Positions 57,653-64,000 of a stretch of DNA of 64,000 bases are shown one piece after another. Numbering within the stretch: position 1 is the stretch's first letter; each line of letters opens with the position of its first letter. The translations under genes and the position numbers were made by a program. A model generated the notes under the pieces. The model saw only the letters and a program-made list of their open reading frames with translations. It was not told where the DNA came from and searched no databases. Source of the stretch: CAYPUT01 sp046541715 (lineage in GTDB: Bacteria > Spirochaetota > Spirochaetia > DSM-27196 > PWMO01). The stretch lies in NCBI GenBank assembly GCA_046541715.1, contig JBKHCS010000004.1:1-64000 (forward strand), read 5' to 3'.

Positions 57653-58240
57653 CTACTGCCCGGTCAGAAAGACCGCCGGAAGGGGCGACTGACCGGGCCC
57701 GAGGGATCGGCTAAAGAAGGAAACCCGGTCGGCTAGTCCTCCGAAGAGACCGCAGGGGTCGTCCAAGAAGACCGTCGAGTTGACGAAGAGGCTCCACCCG
57801 TCGGGAGATTCGTAGAGAAAGACCTCTTCGTCGACGTTCCGACGAAGAGCAAAGGAACCGCAGTCTACCGTTTCCCAGCCGTCCACCCCGAATACCTCGT
57901 CCCGGGTAAAGTAGACCTCCAGACGGTTCTCGTCGAGCTCGTAGAGGGCGTAGGAGAAGGAAATGACGTTCGGCGGCAGAAAGGAAAGTCCCTTCCCGTC
58001 TACGGGGCCGCTCAAGAGTATGCCGGCCTCGGGAGGGGGTGGCGGGGGTGTCGGAAGGGCTCCGTCGTAGGAGGGGGGGCGGGGCGCTTCGCCGAAGCCG
58101 TCGGGGTCGCCGCCGGCGCCGCACCCCGGGATGACGGCGAGGGTAAAGAGACAGAGAAGAACCCCGGCGAGCTTCGAGGCGCGTCGGGATGCGTTATTCG
58201 ACGGTAACGCTCTTGGCAAGGTTCCGCGGTTGGTCGACAT
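57653..58240 (-). CDS. Lipoprotein of unknown function
   Basis: A 195-residue lipoprotein with a signal segment (ASKLAGVLLCLFTLAVIPGC; Cys40 if started at ATG 58240) followed by a proline tract (LPTPPPPPPEAG) as a flexible tether. The remaining ~120 residues form a strand-rich domain with two Cys. The first 47 bases overlap the 3' end of glmS, and a TTG at 58219 would give a shorter signal. No family recognised. Confidence 0.65.
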   Translation of the reverse strand: MSTNRGTLPRALPSNNASRRASKLAGVLLCLFTLAVIPGCGAGGDPDGFGEAPRPPSYDGALPTPPPPPPEAGILLSGPVDGKGLSFLPPNVISFSYALYELDENRLEVYFTRDEVFGVDGWETVDCGSFALRRNVDEEVFLYESPDGWSLFVNSTVFLDDPCGLFGGLADRVSFFSRSLGPGQSPLPAVFLTGQ

Positions 58241-60017
58241 TGCGGTCGAGCTTTATGGCGCAGAAGTAGGCCAGGAGTTGGAGTGGAACCACCATCAGAA
58301 AGGGGTAGAAGAGCTCGTTGGTGTGGGGAACATAAATGGTGTCGTCGGCGATCCGGGCCACCTCTTCGTCCCCGTCGACGGCCAGGGCGATAACCGGCCC
58401 TTTTCGCGCCTTTACCTCCTTGAGGTTGGATATGACCTTGTCCCGAAGCGAGTCGTCGGGGACGATAAAGAGGCTTGGAGTATCCTCGTTGATCAGCGCG
58501 ATCGGTCCGTGCTTTATCTCCGCCGCACTGTAGCCCTCGGCATGGATGTAGGAAATCTCCTTGAGCTTCAAAGCGCCTTCGAGGGCGACGGGGTAGTTGA
58601 TGCCCCGGCCTAAGAACAGAAAGTCCGGAGCGCCGGCGTAACGGTCGGCCACGGCCTTTATGGCGTCCCTCCGGGACAGGATCTCTTCGATCTGGTCCGG
58701 AAGCCGCTCAAGGGCCGTGATAAACGAGAGGCCCTGCTCCACCGAGAGGTGGCGCATGCGCCCGAGAATAAGGGTAACCAGATAGAGTGCGGTCGCCTGG
58801 CTCGTAAAAGCCTTGGTCGAGGCGACGGCAATCTCGGGCCCCGAATGGATGTAGACCCCGCCGTCGGACTCCCGGGGGATCGTCGAGCCGACGACGTTGC
58901 AAATGCCGAGAACCCGGGCACCTTTTCGCTGAAGCTCTCGCATCGCGTAGAGGGTGTCGGCTGTCTCCCCGGATTGGGAAATGGCGAAGTAGAGCGTGTT
59001 ACGCTCGACGATCGGGTTCCGGTAGCGCAGCTCAGAGGCCAATTCGGTCGTGCAGGGAATCCGGGCCACCGATTCGAGAAGGTAGGATGCTACCAGCCCG
59101 GCGTGGAAGGAGGTTCCGGCAGCGATAATCTTGACCCGCTCGATGTCGAGGAGCTCCCGGCGGCTCATGTTGAGCCCCCCGAGCTTTCCGGTGGCGTACT
59201 CCCGGTCGAGGCGCCCCTGCATGGCCCGGCGTATCGACTCCGGCTGCTCGTAGATCTCCTTTTCCATGAAGGTCTCGTAGTCGCCCTTCTCCATCTCCTC
59301 GAGCTCCCAGCTGATATAGTCGATCTTCTTATCGACCGCCCGGTTCCGGAGATCCGTCGTCGTATAGCTCTCTGGGGTGATGGCGCAGACCTCGCCGTCC
59401 TCGAGGTAGATAACCTGTTTGGTATGGGCGAGAATCGCCGTTACGTCGGAGGCAAGGAACATCTCGCCCTCGCCGATACCGAGAACCAAGGGAGAGCCGT
59501 TCCGGGCCCCGACGATCCGCTGCGGCTCGTCTGCGTGGACGACGAGAATTCCGTAGGTCCCCTTTAAGAGAGTGCACGCTTGCTTTACGGCCTGCTCCAG
59601 GTCTCCGTCGTAAAGGTCGGCGACCAAGAAGGCGATTACCTCGGTGTCGGTTTCCGACTGAAAAACGTACCCCTGCTCTTCGAGCTTCTCTTTGAGGGAT
59701 TGATAGTTCTCGATGATGCCGTTGTGGACCAGCGCCACCTTCCCGGAATTATCGACATGTGGATGGGCGTTGATGTCGTTTACTTCGCCGTGGGTCGCCC
59801 ACCGGGTGTGACCAATTCCGTAGTGCCCCGAGAGCTCGGCGGGGACCCGGACGTCGAGGTCGGCAATCTTGCCGCTGGACTTGATAACCGTCAAAGCGCC
59901 TGTGTCCCCGACACAGATGCCGGCGGAGTCGTAACCACGGTACTCGAGGCGCTTGAGCCCTTCGATGAGAATCGGCGCCGCCGCCTTCGGGCCGCAGTAC
60001 CCGATTACACCACACAT
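58194..60017 (-). CDS. glmS: Glutamine--fructose-6-phosphate aminotransferase (isomerising)
   Basis: Makes glucosamine 6-phosphate for peptidoglycan precursors; 607 residues. N-terminal amidotransferase with catalytic Cys2 (MCGVIGYCG) and HTRWATHG; two SIS domains (ISQSGETADTL; STKAFTSQ) and the conserved C-terminal NLAKSVTVE. AGGAAGG is eight bases before the ATG. It lies 15 bases after the Crp-like gene, leaving no room for a glmS ribozyme, so it is expressed with that regulator. Confidence 0.97.
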   Translation of the reverse strand: MCGVIGYCGPKAAAPILIEGLKRLEYRGYDSAGICVGDTGALTVIKSSGKIADLDVRVPAELSGHYGIGHTRWATHGEVNDINAHPHVDNSGKVALVHNGIIENYQSLKEKLEEQGYVFQSETDTEVIAFLVADLYDGDLEQAVKQACTLLKGTYGILVVHADEPQRIVGARNGSPLVLGIGEGEMFLASDVTAILAHTKQVIYLEDGEVCAITPESYTTTDLRNRAVDKKIDYISWELEEMEKGDYETFMEKEIYEQPESIRRAMQGRLDREYATGKLGGLNMSRRELLDIERVKIIAAGTSFHAGLVASYLLESVARIPCTTELASELRYRNPIVERNTLYFAISQSGETADTLYAMRELQRKGARVLGICNVVGSTIPRESDGGVYIHSGPEIAVASTKAFTSQATALYLVTLILGRMRHLSVEQGLSFITALERLPDQIEEILSRRDAIKAVADRYAGAPDFLFLGRGINYPVALEGALKLKEISYIHAEGYSAAEIKHGPIALINEDTPSLFIVPDDSLRDKVISNLKEVKARKGPVIALAVDGDEEVARIADDTIYVPHTNELFYPFLMVVPLQLLAYFCAIKLDRNVDQPRNLAKSVTVE

Positions 60018-60032
60018 ACAAACACCTTCCTG

Positions 60033-60650
60033 TTACACGTCTTCGGCGATCGCGGAGAGTCTCTCCTTGCTGGTAAGCCGAAGAGCGTTTCCGGAGATCG
60101 ACACTACTTTCTTCTCGGCAAGTCCCAAGACCTTTTCGCGCACCTTTTCCGCCGGCACCTCCAGCTCCATCCCGATCTCCTTACAGGCACGGTCGAGAGC
60201 CAGGGCTTGCTCTTCCGCCGGTTTCTCGAGAAATCGAAAGTAGAGGTTTGCAGCAATCATGCTTTCTTCGTTCTTCTGAAAGAGTCTCTGAATCTGGTTG
60301 TTGGCCTGCTCGACCCGGCGGCAGAGCTTGTCGATGACGTTCATCGCGATCTTCGAGTTCTTCTCGATCATGCTCTGGAAACCCTGGCGGTCGAAGGCCA
60401 GAAGCTGGACCGGCGTAACCGATGTCGCGCTCGCGGTCCGCTTGATCCGGGAGACGATCGCCATCTCGCCGAAGAAGTCGCCCTTCCCGAGGTCGGCGAG
60501 CACATGTTCCTTCCCATCGATGGAACGGGTAATCCGCACCGTCCCGTCCTGGATAATGTACATGTGCTTCCCTTCCTCACCTTCTCTAAATATCACGCGG
60601 CCGGCTCCGAGGCTTTGGCCGTACTTCTCGTAGAGTGGGTTTTCTGCCAT
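60033..60650 (-). CDS. Crp/Fnr-type cyclic nucleotide-binding regulator
   Basis: A 205-residue protein. The N-terminal beta-barrel (about 5-110) has GEMAIVSRIKRTASA (61-75), close to the phosphate-binding cassette GE(M/I)A...RTA of cAMP-binding CRP. A long dimer helix follows (about 108-130). The C-terminal region (about 135-205) is helical with CKEIGMELEVPAEKVREKV as a possible recognition helix, but it is not a textbook CRP winged helix. It leads glmS and two envelope genes, so it may tune envelope synthesis (inference). The ATG at 60650 is six bases after TATACT. Confidence 0.8.
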   Translation of the reverse strand: MAENPLYEKYGQSLGAGRVIFREGEEGKHMYIIQDGTVRITRSIDGKEHVLADLGKGDFFGEMAIVSRIKRTASATSVTPVQLLAFDRQGFQSMIEKNSKIAMNVIDKLCRRVEQANNQIQRLFQKNEESMIAANLYFRFLEKPAEEQALALDRACKEIGMELEVPAEKVREKVLGLAEKKVVSISGNALRLTSKERLSAIAEDV

Positions 60651-60656
60651 GCGGTG

Positions 60657-60685
60657 AGTATATCCTCCGGGGAGTTCGCTGTCCA
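60657..60685 (-). promoter_or_regulatory. Promoter of Crp-like/glmS operon, leaderless geometry
   Basis: Minus-strand TGGACA (60680-60685, 5/6), 17-bp spacer, TATACT (60657-60662, 5/6), six bases to the ATG at 60650. The GGAGG upstream of the gene lies in the spacer and would not be transcribed. Confidence 0.6.
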
Positions 60686-60814
60686 GGTTTTGGACTTTTT
60701 TGCCACTGGGCGCCGGTCGCCGGCGCCTGAGCGGGACTTCGCCCGACGCATCCGGCGCCAAGATTTGAATCGCCGGGCGTCCCGGCCCCGTTGTAGGGGG
60801 TGAGGAGGACAAAA

Positions 60815-61855
60815 ATGATACGGAAAACAACCACCCTGGGCCGTAGAGGAGCGGGACTGCTCCTTGCCGCCATGGTGCTCGCGTCCTGTGCTCCCCTGCA
60901 GGAGGCGAAGGACGAGAACTGGGGGGATCTCCTACCCCCCGTCTACCTGGGAATCCGGGCCGTCGGTCCCAATCAGGTTGCCGTCGACTTCGACGAGGCG
61001 GTCACCATTACCCCGGAAACCGTCGCCGTAAGCGACGCCCTCGGGGCTGCTTCGGCCCGGGTCCAAGAGAGGTCGGTGATCGTCGAGACGGAGCACCGGA
61101 GCGTCCCCGGAGCCGAATACACCCTCGAAGGGCGGGTGGAAGACGGCGCGGGAAACAGCACCACCTTTATCGCGTCGTTCTACGGCTTTAACGACGAAGT
61201 GCCGGAAATCCTCATCAACGAGCTGACCCCCCAGGGGTCCACGGGGAGACCGGACGTGGTCGAGCTTTACGTGAAGAGCGCCGGAAATCTCGGGGGCCTC
61301 ACCCTCTACGAAGGGTCCCCCGGAGAGTGGGAAACCCGGTACGTCTTCCCGGCAATGGAGCTTCCGGCGGGGGCCTATGTCGTGGTCCACTACCGGCCGG
61401 AAGGGATTCCCGAAGAGGTAACCGAAATCGACGACCCGGCGGAGTCCGGCGGCATCGACGCCACCGATTCGGCCTGGGACGTCTGGATACCCGGGGGCGA
61501 TGGGCTTACCGGAAACAACGGGGCCGTGACCTTGGCCGAGCAACCCTTCGGCCGCATCATCGATGCGGTTCTCTACAGCAACCGGACAAGCGCATCGGAC
61601 ACCAACTACCGCGGCTTCGGGAGCAGCCGAATGCTCACCCAGGCCGAGGAGCTCTTTGCCGCCGGCGCCTGGGAAGCCGCCGGTGACGCGATTGCCCCGG
61701 AGGACTGCATCGACCCGGAGGACTCGACCGCGACGCGTTCTATTTCGAGAAGCTCCGAAGCGGGCGACACGAACAGTTCGGCCGACTGGCACATCACCCC
61801 GACCCGAGGGGCAACCTTCGGGGCGGTCAACACCGACGAGGTCTACGTGCCATAA
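60815..61855 (+). CDS. Lamin-tail-domain lipoprotein
   Basis: A 346-residue lipoprotein: signal peptide with lipobox LASC (Cys25). An Ig-like N-terminal part (about 50-130) is followed by a lamin-tail domain (about 135-260) beginning EILINELTPQGS and containing DVVELYVKSAG, LPAGAYVVVHY and NNGAVTLAE. A third region resembles the typical end of LTD-bearing proteins (WHITPTRGATFGAVN). Probably surface-exposed, role unknown. ATG 60815 has AGGAGG seven bases upstream. Convergent with trxA. Confidence 0.82.
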   Translation: MIRKTTTLGRRGAGLLLAAMVLASCAPLQEAKDENWGDLLPPVYLGIRAVGPNQVAVDFDEAVTITPETVAVSDALGAASARVQERSVIVETEHRSVPGAEYTLEGRVEDGAGNSTTFIASFYGFNDEVPEILINELTPQGSTGRPDVVELYVKSAGNLGGLTLYEGSPGEWETRYVFPAMELPAGAYVVVHYRPEGIPEEVTEIDDPAESGGIDATDSAWDVWIPGGDGLTGNNGAVTLAEQPFGRIIDAVLYSNRTSASDTNYRGFGSSRMLTQAEELFAAGAWEAAGDAIAPEDCIDPEDSTATRSISRSSEAGDTNSSADWHITPTRGATFGAVNTDEVYVP

Positions 61856-61865
61856 AGCAGATGGC

Positions 61866-62183
61866 TTAAGCGTGGTCCTTGAAGAGCGCCTCGAGCCTCG
61901 GCTTCGGGGCGGCTCCGACGTGCTGGTCCGCTACCTCGCCGTCTTTGAAGAGGAGCAGCGTCGGAATGCTGATAATATCGTACTGCGCCGCCAGGTCGGC
62001 TTGCTCGTCGACGTTGAGCTTGCCGACCTTGACCTTACCGTCGTACTGATCCGCAAGCTCCTCCAGTGCGGGAGCGATCATCTTACAGGGCATGCACCAC
62101 TCGGCCCAGAAATCGACAATAACGGGAACATCGGACTTAAGAACCTCGGATTCGAAGTTCTCCGTCGTAATCTCTACCTGCAT
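61866..62183 (-). CDS. trxA: Thioredoxin with WCMPC active site
   Basis: A 105-residue thioredoxin that reduces disulfides in the cytoplasm. The fold is complete: VIVDFWAEWC-MPC (Cys30, Cys33) and cis-Pro74 (SIPTLLLF). The active site is CMPC instead of CGPC, which should change its redox potential (inference). It overlaps the trpA stop (TGATG) and is therefore translated with the tryptophan synthase genes. Confidence 0.93.
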   Translation of the reverse strand: MQVEITTENFESEVLKSDVPVIVDFWAEWCMPCKMIAPALEELADQYDGKVKVGKLNVDEQADLAAQYDIISIPTLLLFKDGEVADQHVGAAPKPRLEALFKDHA

Positions 62184-62959
62184 CAGCCGGACCTCCGGGG
62201 AAGAGTATCGGTGGAATGGGGCTCTTCCGTCAAACCCCTGACGAAGGTTGTTACCCTTTCGCGGATACCCTCCCGAGTGCCATCGATGACATTCACGATG
62301 GCCGACCCCACCACCGCAAGGTCGAGGTGGGTCTTAAGTACGTCGATCTGCTCCCTGCGCCGGATGCCGAACCCGCCCATCAGCTTTCCCGCCTTCTCCC
62401 GGGCCCAGTCGAGAAACTCGATCTGATCCGGCCCGATCTCGGTCTCTCTGCCGGTGGTCCCCCGGCGGAGGGCCACGTAGAGATATTCCGGCTTCACCTC
62501 TTCTATCAGACGGCGGCGGGCATCCGAGAGGCTCGGAACCACGACGGGAACCACGGCGACGCCGCTAGTGGCCCCGGCAGCATAGAGTCCTTCGTCGTCC
62601 CCCGGGGGAAGGTCGGGAACGATAAGCCCCCGGGCGCCGGCCTCCGCCGCCTCTCCGACAAACCGGTCGACCCCCCTGATCATCGGAACGTTGGCGTAGG
62701 TCATCAGGAAGATCGGCCGGTCGGTCATGCTTCGGAGGCGCCGCAGAAAGTCGAACCCCGCGGCGAGGGTAAAGCCGGCCTTCAAGGCCACCGACGAGGC
62801 ATTCTGGATGGCCGGGCCGTCGGCGGTGGGATCGCTAAAGGGAAACTGTAACTCCACTGCGGCGGCTCCCCCGTCGACAATCCCCGAAGCGACCTCCCAG
62901 AATGCCTCTGCGTCGGGGTAGTGAGAGATTAGATGGGCCATTACTCCCTGGTAGCTCAT
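62183..62959 (-). CDS. trpA: Tryptophan synthase alpha chain
   Basis: Cleaves indole-3-glycerol phosphate to indole for the beta subunit; 258 residues. The catalytic Glu36 and Asp47 are in VELQFPFSDPTADGP, where the usual Gly after the Glu-Leu pair is Gln. The phosphate-binding end GGFGIRRREQ and VVGSAIVN are present. The sequence is rather divergent around RRGTTGRETEIG, which in most TrpA proteins reads SRxGVTG. The ATG at 62959 overlaps the trpB stop (ATGA). Confidence 0.93.
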   Translation of the reverse strand: MSYQGVMAHLISHYPDAEAFWEVASGIVDGGAAAVELQFPFSDPTADGPAIQNASSVALKAGFTLAAGFDFLRRLRSMTDRPIFLMTYANVPMIRGVDRFVGEAAEAGARGLIVPDLPPGDDEGLYAAGATSGVAVVPVVVPSLSDARRRLIEEVKPEYLYVALRRGTTGRETEIGPDQIEFLDWAREKAGKLMGGFGIRRREQIDVLKTHLDLAVVGSAIVNVIDGTREGIRERVTTFVRGLTEEPHSTDTLPRRSG

Positions 62960-64000
62960 AGTGTGGCTGCCTCGCTTTCGAGAAAACGCTTCCACGCCTC
63001 GGGCTTCAAAGCCCGGGCGGCGATAAAGAGGTCCTTGTCGCCTCTTCCCGACATGTTGACGACGATCACCTCGTCCCGGCTCATCTTCGGGGCCATCTCC
63101 ACCACTTGGGCCGCCGCGTGGGCGCTCTCGAGGGCGAATACCAGACCCTCCTTCCGGGCGAAGAGCCCCATCGCCTCGAGGGCCGCGTCGTCGGAGCTGG
63201 TGCGAAACTCCACCCGGCCGGAGAGCCCTAAGGCGGCCAGTTGGGGTCCGATGCCGGGGTAGTCCAACCCGGCTGATATCGAGTGGGTCTCTCCGACCTG
63301 TCCGTCGTCGTCGACGAGAAAGAGGCTCTTGTACCCCTGGACGACCCCGACCCGGCCGGTGCCCTGCATCCGGCTCGCATGGTCACCGAAGCTCAGGCTA
63401 CGGCCCCCGGCCTCGACGCCGACAAGCCGAGGTGCCTTCTCGGTAAGGTAGGGCTCGAAGAACCCGATGGCGTTACTTCCCCCGCCGACGCAGGCGACCA
63501 GTGCGGTCGGATCGACTCCCCTCCTCTCGAGCTCGCTCTTGACCTCCCGGCCGACAACCGCCTGAAACTCCCGGACCATCGCCGGATACGGGGCCGGCCC
63601 GAGGGCCGACCCGATCAGGTAATGGGTATCCGGAAAGCTCTCGGCCCAGTCCCGGAGCGCCTCGTTGACCGCGTCCTTTAGGGTCTTGCTTCCTGAGGTA
63701 ACCGGAACCACCTCGGCGCCGAAGAGCTCCATCCAGAAGACGTTCGGCTGCTGCCGCCGAACGTCGACCTCCCCCATGTAGACCCGGCACTCGAGCCCCA
63801 ACTTGGCGCAGACCGCCGCCGTTGCGAAGCCGTGCTGCCCCGCCCCGGTCTCGGCGATAATCCGGTGCTTGCCGAGGCGCCGGGCCAAGAGGGCCTGGCC
63901 GATCGCGTTGTTTATCTTGTGGGCTCCGGTATTGGCGAGGCCCTCGAGCTTGATGTAGATCTGCGCCCCGCCGAGGTGACGGGTTAGGTTATCCGCATAG
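62956..64000 (-). CDS. trpB: Tryptophan synthase beta chain, 5' end beyond the window
   Basis: Condenses indole with serine using PLP. The visible 347 codons are open to the window edge. They include IKLEGLANTGAHKINNAIG with the PLP lysine, AETGAGQHG, VGGGSNAIGFF (the phosphate loop) and the C-terminal SGRGDKDL. The missing part is about 50 N-terminal residues. It is followed by trpA and trxA with overlapping starts; other trp genes may lie upstream, outside the window. Confidence 0.95.
   Translation of the reverse strand, partial: YADNLTRHLGGAQIYIKLEGLANTGAHKINNAIGQALLARRLGKHRIIAETGAGQHGFATAAVCAKLGLECRVYMGEVDVRRQQPNVFWMELFGAEVVPVTSGSKTLKDAVNEALRDWAESFPDTHYLIGSALGPAPYPAMVREFQAVVGREVKSELERRGVDPTALVACVGGGSNAIGFFEPYLTEKAPRLVGVEAGGRSLSFGDHASRMQGTGRVGVVQGYKSLFLVDDDGQVGETHSISAGLDYPGIGPQLAALGLSGRVEFRTSSDDAALEAMGLFARKEGLVFALESAHAAAQVVEMAPKMSRDEVIVVNMSGRGDKDLFIAARALKPEAWKRFLESEAATL

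Noticed and set aside
60018..60032. A glmS ribozyme upstream of glmS
   Set aside because: Only 15 bases separate glmS from the preceding gene, and they are used by the ribosome site.
60651..60685. GGAGG upstream of the Crp-like gene as its Shine-Dalgarno
   Set aside because: It is 13 bases from the ATG and sits in the spacer between a 5/6 -35 and a 5/6 -10.

Overview
This window is GC-rich bacterial chromosome, densely packed with genes on both strands. I count about 61 protein-coding loci, one probable pseudogene and one probable small-RNA unit. No tRNA, rRNA, CRISPR array, insertion sequence or phage gene was seen, and no stretch of more than 300 bases lacks a gene or transcript; the longest is the 296-base gap at 30353-30648, which holds the small-RNA unit. 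The gene set points to a free-living, sugar-fermenting spirochaete (Spirochaeta-like). Reasons are a DUF5312-type protein, a threonyl-tRNA synthetase without the TGS domain, a PFK with mixed ATP/PPi-type motifs, many lipoproteins, an ATP-cone/uridine-kinase fusion, and a CheD next to a soluble receptor-like protein. That assignment is inference; no 16S gene is present.

Layout. 1-11.1 kb: two divergent CDP-alcohol phosphatidyltransferases; a minus-strand run of a small protein, a membrane protein and an M32 carboxypeptidase; thrS coupled to an ATP-cone nucleoside kinase; glycogen debranching enzyme glgX coupled to an alpha/beta hydrolase and a NagD-like phosphatase. 11.2-18 kb: HD hydrolase, yajC-secD-secF, a small unknown, groEL with its terminator, birA. 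18-30.4 kb (plus strand): zwf-opcA, argR-argC-argB-argD-argG, a membrane diguanylate cyclase, pgi, serC. 30.4-34 kb: the candidate small RNA, PFK, galE, a broken EamA transporter. 34-45.6 kb: hflX, GNAT, ogt, DUF5312 protein, lipoproteins, an aminotransferase, a YhcC-type radical SAM protein, a solute-binding-like lipoprotein with a MsmK/UgpC-type ATPase. 45.6-51.2 kb: soluble MCP-like protein with cheD, then a FecR / SPL radical SAM / ParB-like minus-strand operon. 51.3-64 kb: hom-glgP, DUF554, TPR lipoprotein, a Crp-like gene leading glmS plus a lipoprotein and a VWA protein, a lamin-tail lipoprotein, and trpB-trpA-trxA (trpB runs off the end).

The genes combine into sugar and glycogen turnover (glgX, glgP, pgi, PFK, zwf/opcA, galE, glmS), amino-acid synthesis (arg, serC, hom, trp), protein export and folding (secDF-yajC, groEL) and signalling/chemotaxis.

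The most striking general signal is in the promoters. At a dozen or more first genes of transcription units, a recognisable -35/-10 pair with 16-18 bp spacing ends only 5-8 bases before the start codon. Their mRNAs would therefore be leaderless, while downstream genes in operons use Shine-Dalgarno sites or ATGA/TGATG overlaps. The second highlight is an orphan transcription unit of about 250 nt at 30349-30636, with its own promoter, four hairpins and a strong terminator.
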